NCBI RefSeq assembly: GCF_900113255.1
Contig: NZ_FOOR01000021.1
Location: forward strand, 1-51,647
Length of the DNA stretch: 51,647 nt
Source of the DNA: Novosphingobium sp. CF614
Lineage (GTDB): Bacteria > Pseudomonadota > Alphaproteobacteria > Sphingomonadales > Sphingomonadaceae
Reading direction: 5' to 3'
Shown: one piece after another, positions 1 to 8,101 of the stretch
Layout: each line of letters begins with the position of its first letter
Numbering within the stretch: the stretch's first letter is position 1
Notes under the pieces: generated by a model
Database searches by the model: none
Seen by the model: the letters and a program-made list of their open reading frames with translations, nothing else
What the model was told of the DNA's origin: nothing
Program-made: the position numbers and the translations under genes

Positions 1-2
1 TG

Positions 3-773
3 CGGCGGCTCGGCTTCCGGCGCCTGGTCCCGCGGCCCCGTCACCCCGGCCATGACGCCGCGGCGCAAGCGTCTTTCAGCGCGACTTCGCCGCCCACACT
101 GCTCGGGCATTCTGAGCGAGCGGGTGAAGCTGCGGGGGTCGGCGAGGTTGCCACCGGACGCCGCGACCAGATTGCGCTCCAGTCGATTGTTGAGCCGCGC
201 AAGCAATCCGCGTTCGATTATATCTTCGGCAAAGGCGACGCCCTGCATGGCCTGCGTCACAGTCCCGAGATCGCTGATGCTGTGAAGGAGGCTCGTGGGC
301 ACGCTGATGCCGTCCGTGTCGTCCGGCTCGTCGAGCAAAGCCGGGCAAGCCACATAGAGTGGATCGAGGATAGCGGCGCAGGCGAGCTCCAGCAGTTCTC
401 GGTTCTCATCGAAGTCGCTCACGAAGCCGCGCTGGCGGGTGAGTTCCTCCCGGATGTCCCACAGCTCGGCAATGGTGCGCTCTCGGCTCCAATCGACCTC
501 GGGCAACAGAAACAGCCCTTCGTAGTCGAACAGGCGCTCACTGAATTCGGCAATGACATCGGCTTGTTCGTGGTCCGCCGGTATGCCGAGGCGTTCCGTG
601 ACGCCATCCGCAATCGTGCCGATAAGCCGCGTGCGGTCTGACGGGTCGCAGAGGCCAGCCTGCCGAAACAGGCCGGCCACGTCGTTCCATTGCTGGCGAA
701 CTAGTTCCGCCTCACTCGGCTTGAACAACCCGTGTGCCAGGGCATGGACGCGCGCGCCGATGCGCCAGACCAT
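3..773 (-). CDS. Unrecognised protein, 3' end outside the window
   Basis: An open frame starts at ATG 773 and runs to the window edge without a stop, giving 257 visible codons. The first residues read MVWRIGARVHALAHGLF. The visible part looks soluble and mostly helical, rich in Leu, Glu and Arg, with no membrane segment and no motif I recognise. Its start lies one base after the stop of the upstream membrane-protein gene (TGA-C-ATG), so the two are very probably translationally coupled. It is the most distal visible gene on the parA side of the element next to tRNA-Leu(GAG). I cannot assign a function. Confidence 0.65.
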   Translation of the reverse strand, partial: MVWRIGARVHALAHGLFKPSEAELVRQQWNDVAGLFRQAGLCDPSDRTRLIGTIADGVTERLGIPADHEQADVIAEFSERLFDYEGLFLLPEVDWSRERTIAELWDIREELTRQRGFVSDFDENRELLELACAAILDPLYVACPALLDEPDDTDGISVPTSLLHSISDLGTVTQAMQGVAFAEDIIERGLLARLNNRLERNLVAASGGNLADPRSFTRSLRMPEQCGRRSRAERRLRRGVMAGVTGPRDQAPEAEPP

Positions 774-774
774 G

Positions 775-1290
775 TCAGGCGGCCCTGAGGATGAGGTCCT
801 TGGCCTGTTCCTTTGGCAAGGGATCGATGGTGTGACGCTCGACGCCATCCCAGTGCTTGGCGCTTTCCATGACCTGGCGGAACACGCCGCAGGCCCCTTC
901 GAGCCACGCTTCCTTTTTCGCCAGCTCCACCACGCTCTCGCAGGTGAAGTTGCGGCCGTGCAGCATATCCTTGACGAAAATGGTCTCGCGCTTTTCGTTC
1001 ATGAGCCAGTAGCCGGCGCCGACACCGGCCGCGACGCCTCCCCAAAATCCGACGGCGGCGCCTCCCATGTAGGTCAGCAGGAGGGCGGCGATCACGAAGA
1101 CGATGGCGCCGAGCTTGACGGACTTCCGTAACAGCTCGGAATCGTCCGAGCCGATGAGGACGGACTCATCGAAGCGATATCGGGTGATGAGCGCCTGCTC
1201 GTCTTCACTGACTTCAAGCTTGCCCCACAGTTTGAAGTTGATCCGGCCCATCTTGCCGGATGTTTGCTCCCGTTTAAAAAGCAGTTCCAT
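775..1290 (-). CDS. Small integral membrane protein of unknown function
   Basis: This 171-residue protein has a soluble N-terminal half with a basic start (MELLFKREQTSGK). A hydrophobic hairpin spans roughly residues 60-100: two membrane segments separated by a short glycine-rich turn. The C-terminal part is charged and cytoplasmic-looking. The start is an ATG at 1290. The next gene begins one base after its stop. No family is recognised; the position in a parA-led gene set suggests an accessory role in element maintenance or transfer, but that is inference. Confidence 0.7.
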   Translation of the reverse strand: MELLFKREQTSGKMGRINFKLWGKLEVSEDEQALITRYRFDESVLIGSDDSELLRKSVKLGAIVFVIAALLLTYMGGAAVGFWGGVAAGVGAGYWLMNEKRETIFVKDMLHGRNFTCESVVELAKKEAWLEGACGVFRQVMESAKHWDGVERHTIDPLPKEQAKDLILRAA

Positions 1291-1612
1291 GGAATGCCCC
1301 CGTTGTTGCCCGACGCTATTGAGACGGGAGTCGCCAAAATGGTCAAGGGTATTCGAGATGACGTCTAGGGTGAGGGTAGATTCATATTGAATATACGGGA
1401 TTCATTATGAAGTCGCGGTCGGTGCCGCCCGCAGTGGGTGACGCGATGCGCAGCCATGTGCAGCAATGGATGGGGAGCGAAAGCGCTACGAGATGGGGAT
1501 AGAGGTACGCGGCAGCTTCGCGCCCAAGCCCGTCGTTTCACGGCCGGTTTGACGCCCCCCAAAATCTGCCTGTCCGGTTTCGCTTGCCGAACAGGTTCAA
1601 CCGCAGCGGAGC
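1291..1612. other. Intergenic stretch, no gene seen
   Basis: This 322-base gap separates the membrane-protein gene from the gene behind parA, both on the minus strand. I see no protein-like frame, RNA gene or clear hairpin terminator. It may hold a promoter for the two leftward genes, but I cannot point to convincing boxes. Confidence 0.4.
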
Positions 1613-2275
1613 TCAGGACCTTTTTGCCCCTTTAATATCGTAACCCTGCCCCCGCCTCCGTTTAGTGCGGTTGCTCTGCGGGACGGCGCCTTGCTCCGGT
1701 GCCACAGAGGAATTCGCATTGGGTTCCGCGTTCTCGGCTGGCGTATTGACCTCCTGAGTATCGACGGGCTCCACAGTCTCTGCTCTTGCTTGAGGCTTGC
1801 CGCGTAAATCCTCTCCGGCTCCGCGAATGGCATCGGAAATTTCGCCAAGGTCGGCCGGGCCGGAATGGTGCGAGCGTGCGATGAGCCTCTCCAATCCCTT
1901 GGGCGACATGCGCGTCAGGATCGGCAACATGCGCCTGAAGCCCTGGGTGCGGCCTTTCAGATCGGTGGCATTTTGCTGGTGCGATAGGAGGAAGCCGCGA
2001 ACATCGCCGATTCTAGGAAAGGCGCGCCCATCGTCAAAGCGTCTGGCGAGGTCTGTCATGAGCCGTCGGTGTTCGGGTGACATCTCCATCTCGGCGACTA
2101 GCGCCTCGACACCCCGGAACCTATCCTCGACCGAGTGCTTGTCGCGTCTATGCTTATCTCCAGGCGTCGCTGTATCCAGCGCCTCGAGCGCCTCCAAGAT
2201 CGCGCCCTTTCCCCATCCATCGACGAGGGTTTGAAGCAGGCCGCGGAGGATTTCATCACGGTTGAGCTTGGCCAC
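1613..2275 (-). CDS. ParA-partner-position protein, family not recognised
   Basis: This 220-residue protein is encoded six bases behind the parA stop. It has a helical N-terminal domain of about 140 residues, beginning MAKLNRDEILRGLL, and a low-complexity acidic tail, then a basic C-terminus (TKRRRGQGYDIKGAKRS). A basic tail behind a folded domain fits a DNA-binding or ParA-stimulating partner. No ParB nuclease-like or HTH signature is obvious. The immediate parA linkage is the main clue; in ICEclc-type elements parA is also followed by small regulatory genes. The role as partition partner is inferred. Confidence 0.7.
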   Translation of the reverse strand: MAKLNRDEILRGLLQTLVDGWGKGAILEALEALDTATPGDKHRRDKHSVEDRFRGVEALVAEMEMSPEHRRLMTDLARRFDDGRAFPRIGDVRGFLLSHQQNATDLKGRTQGFRRMLPILTRMSPKGLERLIARSHHSGPADLGEISDAIRGAGEDLRGKPQARAETVEPVDTQEVNTPAENAEPNANSSVAPEQGAVPQSNRTKRRRGQGYDIKGAKRS

Positions 2276-2281
2276 GGTGGT

Positions 2282-3136
2282 TCACAATCCCAGATGGTCG
2301 AAGAATTCGCTCGCAAACGTCCAAAATAACGCTGCGTCGCCTGGATAGCTGTAGTCCCCGCGCATCAATTTGGGATAGCCCCGCGAGTGGTACATTTGCT
2401 TCGAAAAAATGTGCCAGCCATTATTCGCGCATTCCTGCGTGATTGCGCGCATGGCCCTCCCTTTCTCCGGACCACCGTCGTTCCCGCCATCATAGAAGGC
2501 GTTGTTGATCACGACGCCAGCGACATCGATCGCGTGTCCTTTGTTGTTCCTCCGAAAATTCGCGAGCGATTCTGCCAACAGCGGAAAGCCAATCGTCGCG
2601 AAAAACTCGGGCTTTACCGGGATCAAAACATAATCGCTGGCGTGATAGGCGGCGGTTGTGAACACGGATTCTGTGGGCGAGCAGTCGATCAGAATGAGAT
2701 CCTTGCTCTTAAAATTCTTCGACAGGAATTTGGCGAGGATGCGCGGGTCGGGGCGCACCGCATTGGTCAGTGCATCGGAAAAATCGAAGCGCGATGGAAT
2801 GAGGTCGAGCCGCCGTTCGTCTTTTTCAAGGATCAGCTCGGTGACTGCCTCGGCCGTGAGAGGCTGAGGCCCGCCTCCACCCTGCGGTGGCATATAGTCG
2901 GCAAAAACTTCGACAATCGAGCCACCCTTTTGCGAGAGAAAAGTCGAGTAGGTCTGATGCATGAGACCCTGGCTTAGATTGGCCTGAGGATCGAGATCAA
3001 TGGCGAGCACATCCTTACCACGGGTGTTGAATGCATAGCGGCTCAAAAGTGCAGTGATGGTCGACTTGCCGACCCCGCCTTTCAGATTGATCACGCAGAC
3101 CGTGATCGGTCCGCTCTTCCCTACGGCTTTGGCCAT
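2282..3136 (-). CDS. parA: ParA/MinD-type partition ATPase
   Basis: This is a ParA-family P-loop ATPase, which positions or maintains DNA by ATP-dependent binding. With the ATG at 3136 it has 284 residues. The deviant Walker A KGGVGKST lies near residues 20-27, followed by the ParA hallmark DLDPQANLSQG and a switch-like DCSPTES segment. A longer frame opens at GTG 3160, but ATG 3136 follows a purine-rich AGGGGGG closely, so I prefer it. It lacks the N-terminal HTH of plasmid P1-type ParA. Its neighbours are alpA upstream, behind a terminator, and an unrecognised partner gene downstream. An alpA-parA order beside a tRNA resembles the regulatory end of integrative and conjugative elements. Confidence 0.9.
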   Translation of the reverse strand: MAKAVGKSGPITVCVINLKGGVGKSTITALLSRYAFNTRGKDVLAIDLDPQANLSQGLMHQTYSTFLSQKGGSIVEVFADYMPPQGGGGPQPLTAEAVTELILEKDERRLDLIPSRFDFSDALTNAVRPDPRILAKFLSKNFKSKDLILIDCSPTESVFTTAAYHASDYVLIPVKPEFFATIGFPLLAESLANFRRNNKGHAIDVAGVVINNAFYDGGNDGGPEKGRAMRAITQECANNGWHIFSKQMYHSRGYPKLMRGDYSYPGDAALFWTFASEFFDHLGL

Positions 3137-3476
3137 ACGCCCCCCCTTTTTGTAATTCACTCAACTTTGTAGCTGTTCAAAGTTTGCGTGAACATAGCTT
3201 GCTTAACGCAGATTTGCGGCGCGGCCCAGATCTTGGGATAAATGAGCGGCACGCTTCTAGACTAACCAATTAGCCCTCCGAGTAGCTCCTTGCGTCCTGG
3301 CCGGCTTTAGGCGCACTACCGTCCGGCTGCTGGATAGCATGCAAACAACCGGTTCCGGCGTGAGCGAACGTTCAAGCGTCAGCCCCGGAATGGATTCAAT
3401 TGGTCGCGAGTTGCTGCGGTGTGAGTGTCAGTTATCTCACCATTCCAGCTCCGAACCGGACATTCTCCTATCGGCC

Positions 3477-3513
3477 AAAAATGGGTGGCCGGGCTGTGCA
3501 CACCCGGCCACCC
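3477..3513 (-). terminator. Rho-independent terminator behind alpA
   Basis: On the minus strand, seven bases after the alpA stop, an 11-bp perfect stem (GGGTGGCCGGG with CCCGGCCACCC) encloses a 9-base loop and is followed by ATTTTT. This is a textbook intrinsic terminator. It implies that alpA is transcribed separately and that parA has its own promoter in 3137-3476, where I see no clear boxes. Confidence 0.85.
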
Positions 3514-3519
3514 GCTCCT

Positions 3520-3723
3520 TCAGAAGGAGTGTCGGCTAGGCGCTTCTCGACGATCCAACCGTTTTTGAAGCCAATCGAGCACTTCAGCCTCAACCCACCC
3601 CACTCGGCTAGGGCCAAGGTGTACCCGCTTGGGGAATTGCCCGGCCATTTCCAATCGTGCGATGTGCTGCGGTGAGTACAGAACGAGCTCCTTGAGCTGA
3701 CGCTTTGATAGTATCCTCATCAC
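3520..3723 (-). CDS. alpA: AlpA-family DNA-binding regulator
   Basis: This 67-residue protein starts MMRILSKRQLKELVLYS and contains the short winged HTH typical of AlpA and excisionase-like regulators. The recognisable pattern is SPQHIARLEMAGQFPKRVHL, then a GWVEAEVLDWLQKR segment. Such proteins act as activators or excisionases for integrated prophages and islands. It is the gene nearest the tRNA-Leu(GAG) 3' end, which fits a control gene at an element border. A strong terminator follows it. Confidence 0.85.
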   Translation of the reverse strand: MMRILSKRQLKELVLYSPQHIARLEMAGQFPKRVHLGPSRVGWVEAEVLDWLQKRLDRREAPSRHSF

Positions 3724-3903
3724 GATGTTCCCATGAAGAGAGCATCGCGATGCCCCGGTTACGACAAACCCCGAGGTGGGCTGACGCTATCAGGATCGGG
3801 GCGAGTCGCAAATGGGGTGAACATGGCCGCGCATAGCGGGCCGCCCGAGTGCGTAATCTAAGGTGGCCTAAAAGGTGGTCTGGCCTATTACCATCCCACT
3901 AAC

Positions 3904-3932
3904 CCCTTGAATTTCATCGATGAATTCAAGGG
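3904..3932. repeat. Palindrome immediately beyond the tRNA-Leu 3' end
   Basis: Perfect 9-base arms CCCTTGAAT and ATTCAAGGG flank an 11-base spacer. The right arm ends three bases before the tRNA 3' end. There is no T-run on the minus side, so it may be a processing or weak termination hairpin for the tRNA, or part of an att site recognised by the element on the left. Confidence 0.6.
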
Positions 3933-3934
3933 AT

Positions 3935-4021
3935 TGGTGCGGTCGAGAAGACTCGAACTTCCACGGGCTTTCGCCCACAACGACCTCAACGTTGCGCGTC
4001 TACCAATTCCGCCACGACCGC
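3935..4021 (-). tRNA. tRNA-Leu (anticodon GAG)
   Basis: An 87-base cloverleaf reads on the minus strand from 4021 to 3935. The acceptor GCGGUCG pairs with CGACCGC and is followed by A and an encoded CCA. The anticodon arm CAACG-UUGAGGU-CGUUG gives GAG. A class II variable arm (GGGCGAAAGCCC) is present, as expected for Leu. Its 3' end faces the alpA-parA element, the usual orientation when an element integrates into a tRNA 3' end. Confidence 0.95.
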
Positions 4022-4142
4022 TAAATCAACGGGCCGGATTGCATCCGGCCCTTGGCAGGAGCGGGCCATTAGCAAAGGGATTCGGGGGCTGCAAGCGAGT
4101 CGCCGAAGTTTATTTTCGGGTTTCTTTCGATGGCGTCATCGC

Positions 4143-5009
4143 TCAATCCGGCTTCCAGCCGATCTCCGCGGCGCTGGCGGCCTTGGGGATGTCGGTGAGG
4201 GCTTCGTTGATCGTGAGCGTTTCGCCGGGCGCGAGCTTGTGCTTGGGCGGGACGATTTCCTTTTCATAGACGATGCGCTCGCGCTGGTCGCGCAGCACGA
4301 CCAGTAGCGAGGGAACGTAGCGCGCCTCGCTGCCGATGTTGCTGATCGTGCCGCTGACACTGAAGAACTCGCTGCCGTCGGGCAGGGGCTTGCGGTCCTG
4401 GCGGGCTCTCGGGAAGTCGAGCTGGAGGTCGGGCTGGGCCCGCTGGAAGGTCGCGCGCGGGATCGGCACCCAGTCGGGCAGCCCGCCCCAGGCGATCACG
4501 CCGGTCAGGCCCAGCGTCACCACCGCGAAGGTCCCCGCCGCGTAGGTGCCGATCTTGGTCCAGTTGCGGCGTGGGCGGAACGGCGGCGCGAAATCGAAGC
4601 TCGACGGTCCGTGGTTTGCAGGGCGGCCGGGGTCGCCGTCATCGTAGATGGCCGCGCGTCCGGACTGGCGCGGTGCGGCCATCGGCGGTGGCGGCGGTTC
4701 TTCATCCGGCTCGGCCGCATAGCCACCCGGCGCGCCGATCCGCGGCCCGGCTTCGGGTTCCGCTTCCGGCGCCTGCCGGGCCTCCTGACGCGGCGGGGCG
4801 GGCGGCGGGGAAGCCGGCGCGACCGGGGGAACCGGAACCGCCGCCGGCCGGGAAACGGGTGCGGCCTGCGCGGTTTCGAGCTGGAGCGCGGGACCTTCCT
4901 GGAACCAGCTGTGGCGGCACTTGGCACACCGCACGGTGCGGCCGTCCACCCCGATCGCACTGTCCGGTACGGCATAGCGCGTCGAGCAGGCTGGGCAGGC
5001 GATAATCAT
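4143..5009 (-). CDS. MJ0042-type zinc-ribbon membrane protein with DUF3426-like C-terminus
   Basis: From ATG 5009, preceded by GAGGG at good spacing, this encodes 288 residues. The N-terminal zinc ribbon has C5-x2-C8 and C28-x2-C31. It is followed by a proline/alanine-rich linker of about 100 residues, one membrane segment near residues 150-172 and a beta-rich C-terminal domain (FFSVSGTISNIG) like DUF3426. The frame extends upstream to 5096, but the ribbon starts best at 5009. It is divergent from ftsE, a neighbourhood common in Alphaproteobacteria. Its molecular role is unknown; the architecture suggests a membrane-anchored sensor or adaptor. Confidence 0.85.
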   Translation of the reverse strand: MIIACPACSTRYAVPDSAIGVDGRTVRCAKCRHSWFQEGPALQLETAQAAPVSRPAAVPVPPVAPASPPPAPPRQEARQAPEAEPEAGPRIGAPGGYAAEPDEEPPPPPMAAPRQSGRAAIYDDGDPGRPANHGPSSFDFAPPFRPRRNWTKIGTYAAGTFAVVTLGLTGVIAWGGLPDWVPIPRATFQRAQPDLQLDFPRARQDRKPLPDGSEFFSVSGTISNIGSEARYVPSLLVVLRDQRERIVYEKEIVPPKHKLAPGETLTINEALTDIPKAASAAEIGWKPD

Positions 5010-5139
5010 GATCGCCCTCATAAGCACGGTTGACTCGCACGCGACAAGCTTTGGACCTGTGGGTTCGCGGTCTATTGCCCTTTTTTCCACATACATTGGT
5101 CGTTATAGCCGCTAGGCCGCCCGTTCGGACCCGGCGAGC

Positions 5140-5874
5140 ATGGTTAACAGATCGAGCATGACGGCGGACGGGGAAATCATTCACTTCGACAATGTCGGCC
5201 TGCGCTACGGCACCGATCGCGAGGTGCTGAGCGACCTGACGTTCACGCTGTTTTCCAGTCGGTTCTATTTCCTGACCGGGGCCAGTGGCGCGGGCAAGAC
5301 TTCGCTGCTCAGGCTGCTCTATCTTGCCCAGCGTCCTTCGCGCGGGGCGGTCCGCATGTTCGGGACCGATGCCATCACCATGCCCAGGAACCGGCTGCCG
5401 CAGCTCAGGCGGCGGATCGGCGTGGTGTTCCAGGACTTCCGATTGATTCCGCATTTGTCCGCCTTCGACAACGTGGCGCTGCCGCTGCGGGTCGCCGGCC
5501 ATCTCGAGCGGGACCTTGCCGGTCCGGTCCGCGACATCCTCGACTGGGTAGGCCTGGGCGACCGCCTCGACGCGCGGCCCGCGACGCTTTCGGGCGGCGA
5601 GCAGCAGCGCGTCGCCATCGCCCGCGCGGTCATCGCCCGCCCGGCGATGCTGGTGGCTGACGAGCCGACCGGCAATGTCGATCCGGAAATGGCGCTGAAG
5701 CTCATGCGTCTGTTCGAGATGCTCAACCGGCAGGGCACCACCGTGGTGGTGGCCACCCATGACCTCGACCTGCTGCGCAAAGTGCCCGACAGCCTCATCA
5801 TGCGGCTGGACCGTGGCCGTCTTTCCGACCCTACCGGCGCGCTGCGCTACCCGCCCCGGAAGACTTCGGGATGA
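5140..5874 (+). CDS. ftsE: Cell-division ATP-binding protein FtsE
   Basis: This ABC ATPase pairs with FtsX at the inner membrane to control septal peptidoglycan hydrolases. The 244 residues show Walker A GASGAGKT (47-54), a Q-loop VVFQDFRLIPHLS, the signature LSGGEQQ and Walker B LVADEPTGNVD, then the H-loop ATHD. A second in-frame ATG at 5158 is possible; neither has a strong ribosome binding site. The ftsX start overlaps its stop, so the two are co-translated. Confidence 0.95.
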   Translation: MVNRSSMTADGEIIHFDNVGLRYGTDREVLSDLTFTLFSSRFYFLTGASGAGKTSLLRLLYLAQRPSRGAVRMFGTDAITMPRNRLPQLRRRIGVVFQDFRLIPHLSAFDNVALPLRVAGHLERDLAGPVRDILDWVGLGDRLDARPATLSGGEQQRVAIARAVIARPAMLVADEPTGNVDPEMALKLMRLFEMLNRQGTTVVVATHDLDLLRKVPDSLIMRLDRGRLSDPTGALRYPPRKTSG

Positions 5875-6773
5875 TGGGCCGCCTGTTCGCCGCCGGGGAT
5901 GCGGAACTGATCCCGCAGACGCGCATGTCCGGGCCGATGCCATGGGTCATCGCGATCATGGTGGCGATGACGGCCATCGCGCTCGCCGCCGGCTTCGCAC
6001 TCGGCAACGCGGTCTCCGCCGCGCGGGCCGAAATCGAGGGCGGCGTCACCGTCCAGATCATCGAACCGCGCCCCGACGTGCGGGAGCAGGAGGCCGTGCG
6101 GGCGGTGGAGGCGATCAAGGCGATGCCGGCCGTGGCCGGGTTGCGGCTGGTCCCGCAGGCTGAGCTTGACGCTCTGATCGAGCCATGGCTGGGCACCGGG
6201 ATCGCCACGGCCACCGGCGCGGCGATCCCGGTGCCGGCGCTGATCGACGTGCGGCTCAAGGGCGCGGCCGGCCCGGCGCAGCTGGCGGCGATCGAGCAGG
6301 CGTTGAAACCGGTGGCGCCGTCGGCGCGGGTCGATGCGCAGTCGAACTGGCTGAAGCCGGTGTTCGACGCCATGGTATCGCTCCAGGTGCTGGCCATCGC
6401 GCTTGTCGCGCTGCTGGCACTGGCGCTGACGGCGGCGGTACTGCTGGCCGCGCGCACCGCGCTGGGCGCCAATCGCGACGTGATCGAGATCGTCCACCTG
6501 CTGGGCGGCACCGATGCGCAGATCGCTCGCGTCTTCCAGCGTTCGATCGGCTATGACGCGGCGGGCGGCGGCACCGTCGGGCTGGCGTTGGCGCTGGTGG
6601 TGATCCTCGTGCTCGGCCGGCGCTTCGCCGGGCTTGGCGCCGGCCTCGTGGACAATGGCGCGCTGACCTGGAGCGACTGGCTGCTGCTGGCGCTGGTGCC
6701 GCTGCTTTCCACGCTGCTGGCAATGGTTACCGCGCGCCTTACGGTTCTCCACGCTTTGCGTAAGATGCTTTAG
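5871..6773 (+). CDS. ftsX: Cell-division permease-like protein FtsX
   Basis: This 300-residue protein overlaps ftsE by four bases (ATGA). A first membrane segment (about residues 25-45) is followed by a periplasmic domain to about 165. Three further hydrophobic segments occur in the C-terminal third, giving the four-helix FtsX topology. The fold and the ftsE linkage make the assignment secure. Confidence 0.93.
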   Translation: MMGRLFAAGDAELIPQTRMSGPMPWVIAIMVAMTAIALAAGFALGNAVSAARAEIEGGVTVQIIEPRPDVREQEAVRAVEAIKAMPAVAGLRLVPQAELDALIEPWLGTGIATATGAAIPVPALIDVRLKGAAGPAQLAAIEQALKPVAPSARVDAQSNWLKPVFDAMVSLQVLAIALVALLALALTAAVLLAARTALGANRDVIEIVHLLGGTDAQIARVFQRSIGYDAAGGGTVGLALALVVILVLGRRFAGLGAGLVDNGALTWSDWLLLALVPLLSTLLAMVTARLTVLHALRKML

Positions 6774-6803
6774 TCGGCATCAGAACGTATATAAGCATTC
6801 ACA

Positions 6804-7337
6804 ATGTTCCGCCGCTTCGTCGCCTTTATCGTGCTGATCTGGCTCCTCGGGTTCCTTTGGTTCGCCGTCGCGCTGCCGGGGCCGTTGCCTGGCGACGCGC
6901 GCACTGACGCGATCATCGTGCTGACCGGCAGCAAGGGCCGGATCGAGCACGCGCTTGACGTGCTCAAATCCGGCGGGACGCCGCGCCTGCTGGTCTCGGG
7001 AGTCGATCGCGAAGTGAAGCCGCGCGAATTCGCCGCCGAGTTCGGCGTGTCGGCCGCGCTGATGAAGTGCTGCGTGACGCTGGGCTACCAGGCCTACGAT
7101 ACCCGCTCCAACGCCGTCGAGGCGGCGCAATGGGTCGTCCAGCACCGGGCCCATTCGGTGCGGCTGGTGACGGCGGACTGGCATATGCGCCGGGCCGCGC
7201 TGGACCTGGCGCGCGAGCTGCCCGGTGACGTCAAGCTGGAGCGCGACGCGGTGCCCTCGCAGCCGAGCCTGGGCGCGCTGGTGCTCGAATATCACAAGCT
7301 GCTGGCCCGGGCCGCGTTGAACCTTTTTGGCCGGTGA
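6804..7337 (+). CDS. YdcF/ElyC-type DUF218 membrane protein
   Basis: These 177 residues begin with one membrane segment (residues 5-27) and continue as a DUF218 domain: DAIIVLTGSKGRIEHAL, LLVSGVD, NAVEAAQWV and VTADWHMRRAAL are the family's conserved blocks. Relatives such as ElyC and SanA act in envelope biogenesis, but their chemistry is unclear. The stop overlaps the start of plsC by four bases, placing it in the ftsE-ftsX-plsC transcription unit. Confidence 0.88.
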   Translation: MFRRFVAFIVLIWLLGFLWFAVALPGPLPGDARTDAIIVLTGSKGRIEHALDVLKSGGTPRLLVSGVDREVKPREFAAEFGVSAALMKCCVTLGYQAYDTRSNAVEAAQWVVQHRAHSVRLVTADWHMRRAALDLARELPGDVKLERDAVPSQPSLGALVLEYHKLLARAALNLFGR

Positions 7338-8032
7338 TGCGAACAACTCCCGTCGACGTCCTGCGCAGCCTGGCGTTCTACGCCGCCTTCTACCTGGGCA
7401 CGGTGTTGCTGGTGCTGGCTGCTTTCGTGGCCGTGATGATCGGCGACGAACCGCTGCGCCGGGTGGTGCGGGCCTGGAGCCTGTACCACCGCGCCTGCGC
7501 GCGCTGGCTGCTGGGCATCCGGCTGGTGATCGAAGGTGAGCTGCCGAACGACGGCGTGCTGGTCGCGATCAAGCATGAAAGCTTCTTCGAGGCGATCGAC
7601 CTGCCGGCGCTGATGGACCGGCCGGTGCCCTTTCCCAAGGTCGAGCTTGTGGGCATTCCTGGCTGGGGACGCGCCGCGCGGCACTATGGCATCGTCGCGG
7701 TCGAGCGCGGCGAAGGCGCCAGGGCGCTGCGCAAGATGGTGAGCGACGCGCGCAAGTTCGCGGCGCGTCATCGGCCGCTGGCGATCTTCCCGGAAGGCAC
7801 CCGCGTTCCCACCGGCCAGCGGCCGCCGCTGCAATCGGGCTTCGCCGGGCTCTACAAGCTGCTGGACCTGCCGGTGGTGCCGGTGGCGGTGAACAGCGGC
7901 CGGCTTTATCACCGCCGCTGGAAAAAGCCGGGCACCATCACCATCCGCGTCGGCACCCGGATCGAATCCGGTCTCCCGCGTGAGGAGATCGAGGCAAGGG
8001 TGCGCGCGGCGATCAATGCGCTGAACGGGTAG
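7334..8032 (+). CDS. plsC: 1-acyl-sn-glycerol-3-phosphate acyltransferase (PlsC type)
   Basis: This membrane-associated acyltransferase adds the second acyl chain to lysophosphatidate in phospholipid synthesis. The 232 residues include an N-terminal membrane segment (12-36), block I KHESFFE (H80, with Glu rather than Asp at the H-x4-D position) and block III FPEGTR (151-156). The Glu variant occurs in related alphaproteobacterial proteins as far as I recall. Its start overlaps the DUF218 gene. Confidence 0.9.
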   Translation: MMRTTPVDVLRSLAFYAAFYLGTVLLVLAAFVAVMIGDEPLRRVVRAWSLYHRACARWLLGIRLVIEGELPNDGVLVAIKHESFFEAIDLPALMDRPVPFPKVELVGIPGWGRAARHYGIVAVERGEGARALRKMVSDARKFAARHRPLAIFPEGTRVPTGQRPPLQSGFAGLYKLLDLPVVPVAVNSGRLYHRRWKKPGTITIRVGTRIESGLPREEIEARVRAAINALNG

Positions 8033-8101
8033 AAATGTGAAAACCGGGACCGGTTACGGTTCCGCGTCTGCCGGGATGACGTTTTTGCCTTTGGGTTGGT
8101 C

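Noticed and set aside
4702..5943. Minus-strand frame of 413 codons across ftsE
   Set aside because: Runs through the zinc-ribbon gene in the wrong frame and antisense to ftsE.
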